64,000 nt of DNA from contig NZ_SOBE01000001.1 of assembly GCF_004364285.1 (NCBI RefSeq), positions 1,116,001-1,180,000 of the forward strand, in the 5' to 3' direction. A program made the position numbers and the translations under genes. Below the pieces are notes generated by a model. The model made no database searches. It worked only from the letters and a program-made list of their open reading frames with translations, and was not told the DNA's origin. This DNA is from Frigoribacterium sp. PhB116. GTDB taxonomy: Bacteria; Actinomycetota; Actinomycetes; Actinomycetales; Microbacteriaceae. Positions 17,507-24,673 of the stretch are shown here, piece after piece (position 1 is the first letter of the stretch; every line of letters starts with the position of its first letter).

Positions 17507-18598
17507 TCAGAGGTCGAGGCCGAGCAGCACCGGCTCGGGGCGGAGCAGGACGCCGAACTCGGCCAGCACCCGCTGCTGCACGAAGCGGGCGAGCTCGACC
17601 ACGTCGTCGGCTGAGGCGCTGCCCCGGTTGGTGAGGGCCAGCGTGTGCTTCGTCGAGATCGCGGCCCCCGAGCCCGGCAGACGGAAGCCGCGCGCGACGC
17701 CCGCGTGCTCGATCAGCCACGCAGCGCTGAGCTTGACGGCCCCGCTCGTCGGCGGAGGCGGCGGTGCCGGAGTCTCGCCGAGCGGCACCACCTGATCTTC
17801 GGGCTCCGGGTCGATGGGCCAGCGCGGGGCGTCCGAGGGCAGCTCCGAGGCCCCCTGACGGGACACCACGGGATTCGTGAAGAACGAGCCGCTCGACCAC
17901 GTGTCGCGGTCGTCGGCGTCGAGCACCATGCCCTTGGAGGCGCGGAGGGCCAGCACGCTCGACCGCACGTCGGCGACCGAGACCCGGGCCCCGAGGTCGA
18001 CGCCGAGGGCCCCGGCGAGCTGCGGGTACGAGACCTGCTCGCTCGCGCCTCCTGCGTCGCGGAGCGCGAACTCGACCGCGGTCACCACGCCCGCCCGGCC
18101 CTGCTTGAACACGCTCGTGCGGTAGCCGAGGCCGAGGTTGGCGGCGGGCACGCGGACGAACTCCCCGGTGTCGGCGTCGAGGAAGTCGACCGAGACGACC
18201 GTCGAGGACACCTCTTGTCCGTACGCGCCGATGTTCTGGATCGGGGAGGCGCCCGTCGAGCCGGGGATGCCGCTCAGCGCCTCGAGACCGGACCAGCCCT
18301 CGTCGACCGTGCGTGCCACGAGGTCGTCCCAGGGCTCGCCCGCGGCGACCCGCAGGCGGACCCGGCCGTCGACGTCGTCGAGCCGCTCGACGCCGCGCGT
18401 GCGGACGTGGACGACGGTGCCGTCGAACGACTCGTCGGAGGCGACCGTGTTCGAGCCGCCGCCGAGGACGAACCAGGGCTCGTCGTCGGCCCAGACCGCG
18501 CGGACGGCGTCGATCAGCTCGTCCGTGGCGTCGGCCGTGACGAACCGCGCGGGCTCGCCTCCGACCCGCATCGTCGTCAGCTCGGAGAAGGAGGTCAC
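17507..18598 (-). CDS. murB: UDP-N-acetylmuramate dehydrogenase
   Basis: MurB, 363 aa, uses FAD and NADPH to reduce UDP-GlcNAc-enolpyruvate to UDP-MurNAc in cytoplasmic peptidoglycan synthesis. The FAD-binding region shows TTMRVGGEPARFV and FVLGGGSNTVASDE. SGLEALSGIPGSTGASPIQNIGAYGQEV is the core signature. The catalytic Ser-bearing segment is SSGSFFTNPVVS, and the Lys/Glu end region KLSAAWLIEHAGVARGF follows. The GTG at 18598 overlaps the stop of the upstream dehydratase gene (GTGA), so murB is the third gene of a coupled minus-strand operon. Confidence 0.96.
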   Translation of the reverse strand: MTSFSELTTMRVGGEPARFVTADATDELIDAVRAVWADDEPWFVLGGGSNTVASDESFDGTVVHVRTRGVERLDDVDGRVRLRVAAGEPWDDLVARTVDEGWSGLEALSGIPGSTGASPIQNIGAYGQEVSSTVVSVDFLDADTGEFVRVPAANLGLGYRTSVFKQGRAGVVTAVEFALRDAGGASEQVSYPQLAGALGVDLGARVSVADVRSSVLALRASKGMVLDADDRDTWSSGSFFTNPVVSRQGASELPSDAPRWPIDPEPEDQVVPLGETPAPPPPPTSGAVKLSAAWLIEHAGVARGFRLPGSGAAISTKHTLALTNRGSASADDVVELARFVQQRVLAEFGVLLRPEPVLLGLDL

Positions 18599-19026
18599 GC
18601 CAGGGTCACCACGACCTGGGCCTTGCCCAGCACGGTCTTCTCGTCGACCGTCACGGTGAGGTCGACCCGCGCCGTGCCGGCCTCGTCGTCGAGCGCCGCG
18701 ACCTTCGCGGTGACGGACAGCTCGGCGCCGTCGGCCGGGTGCACGACCACCGGACGCGTGAAGCGGACCTGGTAGTCGGAGACCCAGCCGATCACGCCGG
18801 CGTCGTCGCCCGACCCGTCGAGCCACTCGACGACGGGCTGCACCGCCGTGCCCATGGTCAGCATGCCGTGGGCGAGCACGCCCGGCAGGCCGACGGACTC
18901 GGCGACGTCGTCGCGGTAGTGGATCGGGTTGAAGTCGCCGGACGCGCCGGCGTAGCGGACGAGCGAGTCGCGCGTCAGCGGGTAGGTCTTGTGGGCCACG
19001 ACCTGGCCGACCTCGAGGGCGCTCAC
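18595..19026 (-). CDS. MaoC family dehydratase (HadB-like)
   Basis: A 143-aa hot-dog-fold hydratase. The MaoC catalytic pattern is present: YAGASGDFNPIHYRDDVA, with the Asp and His that activate water, and VLAHGMLTMG. In mycobacteria the homologous HadB pairs with a HadA-type subunit as the (3R)-hydroxyacyl-ACP dehydratase of fatty acid synthase II. Here it overlaps the HadA-like gene by 4 nt, so a heterodimer is likely. Microbacteriaceae lack mycolic acids, so the substrate is probably another acyl thioester. The GTG at 19026 is the coupled start. Confidence 0.88.
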   Translation of the reverse strand: MSALEVGQVVAHKTYPLTRDSLVRYAGASGDFNPIHYRDDVAESVGLPGVLAHGMLTMGTAVQPVVEWLDGSGDDAGVIGWVSDYQVRFTRPVVVHPADGAELSVTAKVAALDDEAGTARVDLTVTVDEKTVLGKAQVVVTLA

Positions 19027-19472
19027 GCGTCGTCCCCCCGCACGACGAGGGTGGACACGGCGGTGACGACGTGCGCCCCGGCCTGGTCGACCATGTCGGA
19101 GGAGGCGGTCACCATGGAGTTGCCGCCGAGGGACTTGACGCTGGTCACCGTGAGCGTGGCCGTGAGCTCGTCTCCCGCCACCACGGGGCGGCTGTAGCGG
19201 AAGCGCTGCTCGCCGTGCACCACCCGGGAGAAGTCGATGCCCGCGTCGGGCTCGGCGAGGAGCTGCGCGAGGGTCGCCTCCTGCACCACGACGGGGAAGG
19301 TCGGCGGGGCGACGACGTCGGCGTGGCCGGCGGCGCGCGCGGCCTCGGGGTCGAGCGACAGGGCGCTGGTCGAGCCGGTGGCACGGGCGAACTCGCGCAC
19401 CTTCTCCCGGCCGACGAGGTAGGCGGGGGCCGGCGGGAGGACCCGCCCTTGCAGATCGGGGTTCACAGGCAC
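19023..19472 (-). CDS. FAS1-like/MaoC N-terminal dehydratase subunit (HadA-like)
   Basis: A 149-aa hot-dog domain protein of the HadA/HadC type, which lacks the full catalytic pair and serves as the acyl-binding partner of HadB. It starts VNPDLQGRVLPPAPAYLVGREKVREFARATG, the typical opening, and continues with VVAPPTFPVVVQ and RVVHGEQRFRYSRPVVAGDEL. I place the start at the GTG at 19472, 7 nt after TAGACT on the minus strand; the next in-frame GTG at 19466 is an alternative. It heads the operon with the HadB-like gene and murB, a gene order also seen near secE/nusG in other actinobacteria. Confidence 0.87.
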   Translation of the reverse strand: MPVNPDLQGRVLPPAPAYLVGREKVREFARATGSTSALSLDPEAARAAGHADVVAPPTFPVVVQEATLAQLLAEPDAGIDFSRVVHGEQRFRYSRPVVAGDELTATLTVTSVKSLGGNSMVTASSDMVDQAGAHVVTAVSTLVVRGDDA

Positions 19473-19479
19473 GGCGTCG

Positions 19480-19485
19480 AGTCTA
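19480..19485 (-). promoter_or_regulatory. -10 box of the dehydratase-murB operon
   Basis: TAGACT on the minus strand, 7 nt before the GTG at 19472; leaderless arrangement. Confidence 0.55.
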
Positions 19486-19512
19486 ACCGGGGCCGATGTC
19501 GGGGGCGCGGCG

Positions 19513-19518
19513 TACGTT
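19513..19518 (+). promoter_or_regulatory. -10 box of the DUF3072 gene
   Basis: TACGTT, 6 nt, ATG at 19525. It lies back to back with the -10 box of the dehydratase operon 28 bp away. Confidence 0.5.
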
Positions 19519-19524
19519 CTCCCC

Positions 19525-19854
19525 ATGAGCGACTCGAACATCGACCCTGACATCACGCCCGTCGACCCCGCAGCACCCGAGGGCGGCGGGGCACCTGCCT
19601 CCGGCGCCGACGCGGGCAGCGCCGACGAAGGCAGCGGCGAGACCCTGGGCGGCGAACGTCCCGACCCCTCCACCACCGCCTCGAAGGACCCTGAGGACTG
19701 GGTGACCGGCGACGAGCCGATGACCGGCCCGCAGAAGAGCTACCTCGACACGCTCGCCCGCGAGGCAGGCGAAGAGCTGCCCGCCGACCTCAGCAAGGCC
19801 AAGGCGAGCGAGCACATCGACCGCCTGCAGGAGAAGACCGGTCGCGGCCAGTAG
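19525..19854 (+). CDS. DUF3072 domain protein
   Basis: A 109-aa acidic soluble protein. Residues 1-60 are low-complexity (Asp, Pro, Ala, Gly), probably disordered. The C-terminal part, MTGPQKSYLDTLAREAGEELPADLSKAKASEHIDRLQEKTG, is the DUF3072 domain, a short helical segment found in many actinobacterial proteins with no known function. It stands alone, divergent from the dehydratase operon, and is followed by two strong inverted repeats. Confidence 0.8.
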   Translation: MSDSNIDPDITPVDPAAPEGGGAPASGADAGSADEGSGETLGGERPDPSTTASKDPEDWVTGDEPMTGPQKSYLDTLAREAGEELPADLSKAKASEHIDRLQEKTGRGQ

Positions 19855-19882
19855 CCGAGTCTGCTCGATGGCTCTACCGGTG

Positions 19883-19942
19883 CGAGGGCTCGCGTCGTAC
19901 ACTTCCCCCACGTCTGGGATGGTAACTCGACGCGAGCCCTCG
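19883..19942. repeat. Perfect 15-bp inverted repeat with 30-bp centre
   Basis: CGAGGGCTCGCGTCG (19883-19897) and CGACGCGAGCCCTCG (19928-19942) are exact complements. The centre contains a -10-like TACACT (19898-19903) and a small nested CCCA/TGGG hairpin. It lies between the DUF3072 gene and the prenyltransferase gene. Confidence 0.8.
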
Positions 19943-20002
19943 ATCGACAGCCAGGGACAGGTCCTGATCCACGTGTCCCACCGAAGGTTGCGAGCGGCTG
20001 AC

Positions 20003-20038
20003 GAGCACGTCCGGGTCTCCCCCGGCCCGGGCGTGCTC
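20003..20038 (+). promoter_or_regulatory. Strong hairpin in the prenyltransferase leader
   Basis: GAGCACG-T-CCGGG (20003-20015) pairs with CCCGG-G-CGTGCTC (20026-20038), with a wobble at the single mismatch and a 10-nt loop, ending 20 nt before the ATG at 20059. It could be an attenuator, or a terminator for the gene before. Confidence 0.5.
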
Positions 20039-20058
20039 ACTCGATCTCACCTCCGTGG

Positions 20059-21012
20059 ATGGTCCCGCGTCGACTCAGCCCGCATCTGCTCCAGGGCTTC
20101 GCCTCGGACCAGCGCTCGGGCGCGTCCTCGTCGAGCCAGGCCGCGACCGTGACGGGATCGGACGGCTCGACCGTCGTCGCCCTGGCGCGTTCCACACACC
20201 CCGGTCCGACCGTGGCGGTGACCGTGCTCTCGGTCGTCCTCGGGGCGGCGGTCGGCCTCGGCGTCGGCCGCACCCTGCTGCTCGGTGCCGCCGTGCTGGC
20301 CGGCCAGCTCTCGATCGGGCTCTCGAACGACCTCGTCGACGCCGCGCGCGACCGCCAGGTCGGTCGGCGCGACAAGCCCCTGGCGCTCGGACTCGTCTCG
20401 ACGAGCACCGCGGTGGCCGCCGTCACCGTCGTGACCGTCCTCGCCGTCGGCCTCACGTTCGTCCTCGGCTGGGCCGCCGGCGTCGCCCACCTCGTCTTCC
20501 TCGCCTCCGGCTGGGCCTACAACCTGGGGCTCAAGCGCACGGCGTGGTCGGCCGTTCCCTTCGTCGTCGGCTTCGGGGCCCTGCCCGCCGTGGTCACCCT
20601 CGCTGCTGCGCCTCCGGCCGCACCGGCGGCCTGGGCCCTGGTCGTGGGCGCTGCCTTCGGCGTCGCGATCCACTTCACCAACGTGCTGCCCGACCTCGAC
20701 GACGACGCCCGGACCGGCGTCGTCGGGCTGCCCCACCGGCTCGGACGCCTGCGGGCGGGGCTCGTGGCGTTCGCCGCCCTGGGGACGGCGGCGGTCGTGA
20801 CGGCTGGGGGGCTCCTCCTCGACGGCTCCCTGACGCCGGTCCGCACCGGCGCGGGCCTCGTCGGGTCCGCCGCCGCGCTCGTGCTGTCCGTGGTCGGGGC
20901 GAGGCTCGTCCGTCGGGGCGGCGCGACTCGGGGGCTGTTCCGGCTGGTCATCGCGGCGGCACTCGTGCTGGTCGCCTCCCTCGCGCTGGCGGGCACGGCC
21001 CTCGTCGCCTGA
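20059..21012 (+). CDS. UbiA family prenyltransferase
   Basis: A 317-aa integral membrane prenyltransferase of about eight to nine helices, which joins an isoprenyl diphosphate to an aromatic or other acceptor. The first Asp-rich motif is NDLVDAARD (residues 90-98), followed by the RRDKPL segment. The second, TNVLPDLDDDARTG (about 208-220), supplies the Mg-binding acids. The long N-terminus (residues 1-40) has no clear match; a GTG at 20149 would remove it, and neither start has a good Shine-Dalgarno, so the start is uncertain. It is distinct from menA at 42328. It is convergent with a monooxygenase-methyltransferase-type III PKS operon, whose product it may prenylate. Confidence 0.87.
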   Translation: MVPRRLSPHLLQGFASDQRSGASSSSQAATVTGSDGSTVVALARSTHPGPTVAVTVLSVVLGAAVGLGVGRTLLLGAAVLAGQLSIGLSNDLVDAARDRQVGRRDKPLALGLVSTSTAVAAVTVVTVLAVGLTFVLGWAAGVAHLVFLASGWAYNLGLKRTAWSAVPFVVGFGALPAVVTLAAAPPAAPAAWALVVGAAFGVAIHFTNVLPDLDDDARTGVVGLPHRLGRLRAGLVAFAALGTAAVVTAGGLLLDGSLTPVRTGAGLVGSAAALVLSVVGARLVRRGGATRGLFRLVIAAALVLVASLALAGTALVA

Positions 21013-21054
21013 CCGGCACGAGACGTCCCCTCCGCCCCGGCGCGCAGCTCCGGG

Positions 21055-22239
21055 TCAGACGAAGCGCATCGAGTACAGCGACGCGAGGAGCCGTCGGGTC
21101 GGAAGGTGCAGCGCCGCCGACAGGCCGACCTGCCGGAGCGCGCCGACCACGGGCCCGACGGGACGGCCGAGGGCCATGTTGACCTCCGCCTGCCGGGCCG
21201 AGCGGGCGACCGACCGGCGACGCGCCTCCTCGTACGCCCGGAACACGGCCGGGTCGAGGCGGCGCCCGCCCGCCGAGCGCAGGGCCCGCGCGAGGACGGG
21301 GGCGACGGCGTCCGCGTCGAGCCAGCCGAGGTTCATCCCCTGGCCGCCGATCGGGCTGATCTCGTGGGCGGCGTCGCCGATCAGGACGACCCGCCCGGCG
21401 ACGGTGCGCCGCGCCAGCCGGCGCTGCACCCCGAAGGCGCTCGTCATGGTCGCCGTGCCGGGGTCGATGTCGAGGCCGGTGCGCTCGGCGACGAGGCCCG
21501 CGACCAGCTCGGCGCCGGGCGCGGCGCCTGCCTCGGCCGCGGTCCCGGTGTCGGCGGCGTGAGGATCGAGCAGCACCACGAAGCGCCGCACCCCGCCCGG
21601 CAACGGGAACGACTCGACGACGCCCCGACGCTCGAGGTGCACGACCGCGTCGGCGCCGAGACCGGTGCTGTCGTCCACGTCGCACATCACGTAGCGGTCG
21701 GGGTAGCGGCGCAGGGGCGCGTCGATGCCGAGGGCGTCTCGCAACGGGCTGCGGGCACCGTCGGCCGCGAGGACGAAGCGGGCGGCCGCCTCCACCGGTC
21801 CGTCGTCGGCCGTGCCGCGGAGCAGCACCCGGTCCGGCTCCTGTTCGAGCCCGTCGAGCGAGAGACCGCGCCGGAGCGAGCCCGGCGCGAGCGACTCCAG
21901 CCTGTCGCGCAGCAGCTGCTCCGTGCGGTGCTGCGGCAGGGCGGCGACGAACGGCCACCGGGGGTGCGCCCGGTCGAAGCTGACCGTGCCGAGGGTGCGC
22001 CCGCCGATGCGGGCGACCCCGCGACGCACGGGCACCGCGTCGGCGACGAGCGGCTCGGCCGCGCCCACCCGGTCGAGCACGTCGAGGGACGGCGGGTGGA
22101 CCCCGATGGCACGCGAGAGCGTCGGCGCCTCGGCACGGCGCTCCCAGACCGCGACGTCGAGGCCGCGCGCCGACAGCAGGGCCGCGGCCAGCACGCCGAC
22201 CGCCCCCCCGCCGACGACGACGACGTCGTGGGTGATCAC
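21055..22239 (-). CDS. FAD-dependent aromatic monooxygenase (PHBH type)
   Basis: A 394-aa flavoprotein hydroxylase. The ADP-binding GxGxxG (VVVVGGGAVGVLAAALLSARG) is at residues 6-25, with WERR at the end of the second strand. The GD motif (RVVLIGDAAHEISPIGGQGMNLGW) near residue 285 binds the flavin ribityl chain. Family members insert one oxygen into aromatic rings using NAD(P)H. The GTG start overlaps the methyltransferase stop by 4 nt, so it is the last gene of the type III PKS operon. A role in hydroxylating or oxidising the polyketide to a quinone is inferred from that position. Confidence 0.92.
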   Translation of the reverse strand: MITHDVVVVGGGAVGVLAAALLSARGLDVAVWERRAEAPTLSRAIGVHPPSLDVLDRVGAAEPLVADAVPVRRGVARIGGRTLGTVSFDRAHPRWPFVAALPQHRTEQLLRDRLESLAPGSLRRGLSLDGLEQEPDRVLLRGTADDGPVEAAARFVLAADGARSPLRDALGIDAPLRRYPDRYVMCDVDDSTGLGADAVVHLERRGVVESFPLPGGVRRFVVLLDPHAADTGTAAEAGAAPGAELVAGLVAERTGLDIDPGTATMTSAFGVQRRLARRTVAGRVVLIGDAAHEISPIGGQGMNLGWLDADAVAPVLARALRSAGGRRLDPAVFRAYEEARRRSVARSARQAEVNMALGRPVGPVVGALRQVGLSAALHLPTRRLLASLYSMRFV

Positions 22240-23039
22240 GAGCGCGGCCCGGGCTCGACGTCGCCTGCGCGTCGGGCCTCGCCTGAGCCCGGAGCGGCGG
22301 CGTCGGCGGCGAGGTCGAGCACGGCCCAGACGCGGAAGGGCGGTCGGCGGACGGCCCTCCATCCGGCAGGCAGCTCGCGGGCCAGCTCCGCGTCGGTCCA
22401 GCTGCGGCGGATCGAGCGCAGCCCGTCCACCCGGACGAAGGAGGTGCGCGCGAGCGGCAGTGTCCCCACCCAGTACCCGGTATAGGCAGCGCGCGACCGC
22501 CGGATGTCGCTGTGCAGCACGAGCCGGCGGGCGAGCGCACCGCTGTCGGCCAGGACGTCGGCCCGGGACGCGTCGTCGAGGTGGTGCAGCACGTGGTTCG
22601 AGACGACGACGTCGAACTGCGCGCCCGCCTCGACGAGGTCTCCGCTCGACGCGCACCGGTGGACGACGCCGTCGGCCGGACGGGCGCTCGCGAAGTCGTG
22701 GGCACGCCGGTCGGGATCGACGGCCGTCACCTCCAGGCGCAGCCCGTCGCGGCGGGCCCACCGGGCGAGCGAGCGCGCGAGGTCGCCGCCGCCCGATCCG
22801 AGGTCGAGCAGGGTGGTCGCCCGGTCGGCCGACAGGAGCGGCCGGATCCGCTCTCGGTACGCGCGTCGCCAGCCGGCCACCAGCCCGTTGACGAGCGGGA
22901 AGACGGCGTAGGTGCGCCTCAGCCGGCCCAGGTCGCAGGCAGGGTCGTCCATCAGCTCACGGAGCCCGGTGTCGCGCTGCCCCACGTCGACGAGGGGGCC
23001 GCGGGGATCCCGCGACCTCCTCGTCTCGGAGACGACCAC
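22236..23039 (-). CDS. SAM-dependent class I methyltransferase
   Basis: A 267-aa methyltransferase. The SAM-binding motif I is LLDLGSGGGDLARSLARWA near residues 95-113, with AVDPDRRAHDFA as motif II and FDVVVSNHVLHHLDD as the post-motif region. The GTG at 23039 is 2 nt after the stop of the type III PKS gene, and the end overlaps the monooxygenase start, so it is tightly coupled between both. Methylation of the polyketide ring or a hydroxyl group is the likely role. Confidence 0.9.
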   Translation of the reverse strand: MVVSETRRSRDPRGPLVDVGQRDTGLRELMDDPACDLGRLRRTYAVFPLVNGLVAGWRRAYRERIRPLLSADRATTLLDLGSGGGDLARSLARWARRDGLRLEVTAVDPDRRAHDFASARPADGVVHRCASSGDLVEAGAQFDVVVSNHVLHHLDDASRADVLADSGALARRLVLHSDIRRSRAAYTGYWVGTLPLARTSFVRVDGLRSIRRSWTDAELARELPAGWRAVRRPPFRVWAVLDLAADAAAPGSGEARRAGDVEPGPRS

Positions 23040-23041
23040 GG

Positions 23042-24211
23042 TCAGCCGCCGACCCGGCGGGTGAGCAAGGCGCTCTCGACGGTGAGGCCGGGCCCGAAGG
23101 CCATGGCGCACACCCTGCGGACGGCGGGAGGTGCCGGTGAGTCGTCCGCGCCTCCACGGCCCTCGAGGTGCTCACGGAGGATGAACAGGACCGTCGCGCT
23201 CGACATGTTGCCGTAGTCGCGCAGCACCCGGCGCGACGGCGCCATCTGCGCCTCGCTGACGCCGACCTGCGACTCGACGCGATCGAGGATGCTGCGGCCG
23301 CCGGGGTGCACGGCCCAGCCGTCGATCTCGTCGACGGCCACGCCGCCGGCCTCGAGCAGCGGGGCGAGCGCGGAGTCGACGTGCTCCTCGACGATGTGCG
23401 GCACGTAGCTGCTCAGCACCATGTCGAAGCCCTGGTCGCCGATGCTCCACGCCATGTCGTCCTCGCCGACGGGCGTGAGCACGGTCTCGAGCACGTCGAG
23501 GTCGAGCACCGGCGCACCGGCCGCCGCAGGCCGGGACGACACGACGGCCGCCGCGGCGCCGTCCGCGAAGACCGAGGAGGCGACGATCGCGTCGGTGTCG
23601 TCCGAGCTGCGCAGGTGCAGGGTGCAGAGCTCGACGCACACCACGAGCACGACGGCGTCCGGCTCCGCGAGGCACGTGTCGCGGGCCGCCCGCAGAGCGG
23701 GGAAGGCGCCGTAGCAGCCCATGAACCCGATGTGCAGCCGACGGGTCGAGGCCGCGAGGCCGAGCCGGCGCACCAGGAGGTAGTCGGGGCCCGGCGCGAA
23801 GAAGCCGGTGCACGAGACGGTGACGACGTGGGTGACGTCGGCGGCCGTCATCCCCGGGACGCCGGCCAGCGCCTCCTCGGCTGCCCGGACGAAGAGGTCG
23901 GGGCTCCGCTCGACGTAGACGTCGTTGCGGGCTCCGGTGCCGGGGCGCAGGATGCGGCCCTCGGCACGGTCGAAGAAGACAGGGGCGGCGTCGGGCTGGC
24001 CGGGCTGCTCGGGCTGGCCGGGCTGCTCGGCGCCGAGCTCGTCGATCACCGTGTGGCGGGTGTCGATCTGGGCACCGTCGAAGACGGCCCCGATCAGCCG
24101 CGGTGCGAGGCGGCCGAGCCCCGGCTGGCTGCGGAACACGTCACGGATGTGGTCCTGCCCGATGATCGTCGAGGGAACGGCCGTGCCGATGCTGTGGATG
24201 CTCGGGGACAT
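23042..24211 (-). CDS. Type III polyketide synthase (chalcone/stilbene synthase family)
   Basis: A 389-aa homodimeric ketosynthase that extends a starter acyl-CoA with malonyl-CoA and cyclises the chain. The catalytic triad is complete: C134 in VTVSCTGFFAPG, H302 in WAVHPGGRSILD and N335 in YGNMSSAT. GFMGCYGAFPALRAA is a family signature. A six-residue duplication, EQPGQP twice at about residues 62-73, comes from a tandem DNA repeat in a surface loop. The ATG at 24211 lies 6 nt after TACGCT. The first gene of an operon with a methyltransferase and an FAD monooxygenase; product (resorcinol, pyrone or naphthalene type) cannot be read from sequence. Confidence 0.95.
   Translation of the reverse strand: MSPSIHSIGTAVPSTIIGQDHIRDVFRSQPGLGRLAPRLIGAVFDGAQIDTRHTVIDELGAEQPGQPEQPGQPDAAPVFFDRAEGRILRPGTGARNDVYVERSPDLFVRAAEEALAGVPGMTAADVTHVVTVSCTGFFAPGPDYLLVRRLGLAASTRRLHIGFMGCYGAFPALRAARDTCLAEPDAVVLVVCVELCTLHLRSSDDTDAIVASSVFADGAAAAVVSSRPAAAGAPVLDLDVLETVLTPVGEDDMAWSIGDQGFDMVLSSYVPHIVEEHVDSALAPLLEAGGVAVDEIDGWAVHPGGRSILDRVESQVGVSEAQMAPSRRVLRDYGNMSSATVLFILREHLEGRGGADDSPAPPAVRRVCAMAFGPGLTVESALLTRRVGG
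23993..24028. repeat. 18-bp tandem duplication inside the type III PKS gene
   Basis: GGGCTGGCCGGGCTGCTC occurs twice without gap and keeps frame, giving a repeated Glu-Gln-Pro-Gly-Gln-Pro in the protein. Confidence 0.9.
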
Positions 24212-24217
24212 CCCTCG

Positions 24218-24223
24218 AGCGTA
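24218..24223 (-). promoter_or_regulatory. -10 box of the type III PKS operon
   Basis: TACGCT on the minus strand, 6 nt before the ATG at 24211. Confidence 0.5.
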
Positions 24224-24268
24224 GGCGACCGGCGGCGCACGGTGATCAGGAACGGAGGCCGGAGGGGG

Positions 24269-24328
24269 ACAGCCCGAGGATGCACAACCTCAGGAGGCAC
24301 AGCCCGAACACGAACAGCCCGAAGAAGG
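24269..24328. repeat. Four degenerate 15-bp units (ACAGCCCGA core)
   Basis: Units start at 24269, 24284, 24299 and 24314. Three share ACAGCCCGA exactly and the second is diverged. The array fills the space between the type III PKS promoter and the tRNA-Met terminator. Confidence 0.7.
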
Positions 24329-24331
24329 AGA

Positions 24332-24367
24332 AAGGCCCCGCTCGTGCGGATGCACGTTCAGGGCCTT
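24332..24367 (-). terminator. Intrinsic terminator of the tRNA-Thr/tRNA-Met unit
   Basis: AAGGCCC pairs with GGGCCTT, with an inner CGTGC/GCACG stem. On the minus strand it is followed by TTTCTCCTTCTTC, a good U-rich tail, 5 nt after the tRNA-Met gene. Confidence 0.8.
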
Positions 24368-24371
24368 GCGG

Positions 24372-24445
24372 TAGCGAGGGCGGGACTCGAACCCGCGACA
24401 CCACGATTATGAGCCGTGTGCTCTAACCAACTGAGCTACCCCGCC
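24372..24445 (-). tRNA. tRNA-Met (anticodon CAT)
   Basis: A 74-nt cloverleaf: acceptor GGCGGGG with CCTCGCT (two G-T pairs) and discriminator A, D-arm GCTC/GAGC, anticodon loop CTCATAA, T-arm GCGGG/CCCGC. The D and anticodon arms resemble elongator tRNA-Met rather than the initiator, which would have three G-C pairs at the base of the anticodon stem. A lysidine-modified Ile tRNA with CAT is less likely but not excluded by eye. Confidence 0.9.
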
Positions 24446-24481
24446 GCAAGCTGTCTGCACGGTGTGACCGTGACCAGCCGG

Positions 24482-24553
<72 letters not shown>

Positions 24554-24565
24554 GTGACCTCGCTC

Positions 24566-24609
24566 AGTCGCCCAGGAGGGCGACTGCCGATCGGCACCAG
24601 ACAAGGGTA
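24566..24609 (-). promoter_or_regulatory. -10 box and leader hairpin of the tRNA-Thr/tRNA-Met unit
   Basis: TACCCT (24609-24604, minus strand) may start transcription near 24597. The leader then holds a perfect 8-bp hairpin, AGTCGCCC/GGGCGACT with loop of 4 (24566-24585), before the tRNA. Confidence 0.35.
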
Positions 24610-24673
24610 GCAGAGCCGCGAGCCCTCTGAGGACACCGGGCGCGCGCCTCCTCCTCGAGGCCATCATCGACGG

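Noticed and set aside
19868-20152. Small plus-strand frame across the inverted repeats before the UbiA gene
   Set aside because: No Shine-Dalgarno, Arg/Ser-rich composition, and it runs out of frame into the prenyltransferase gene.
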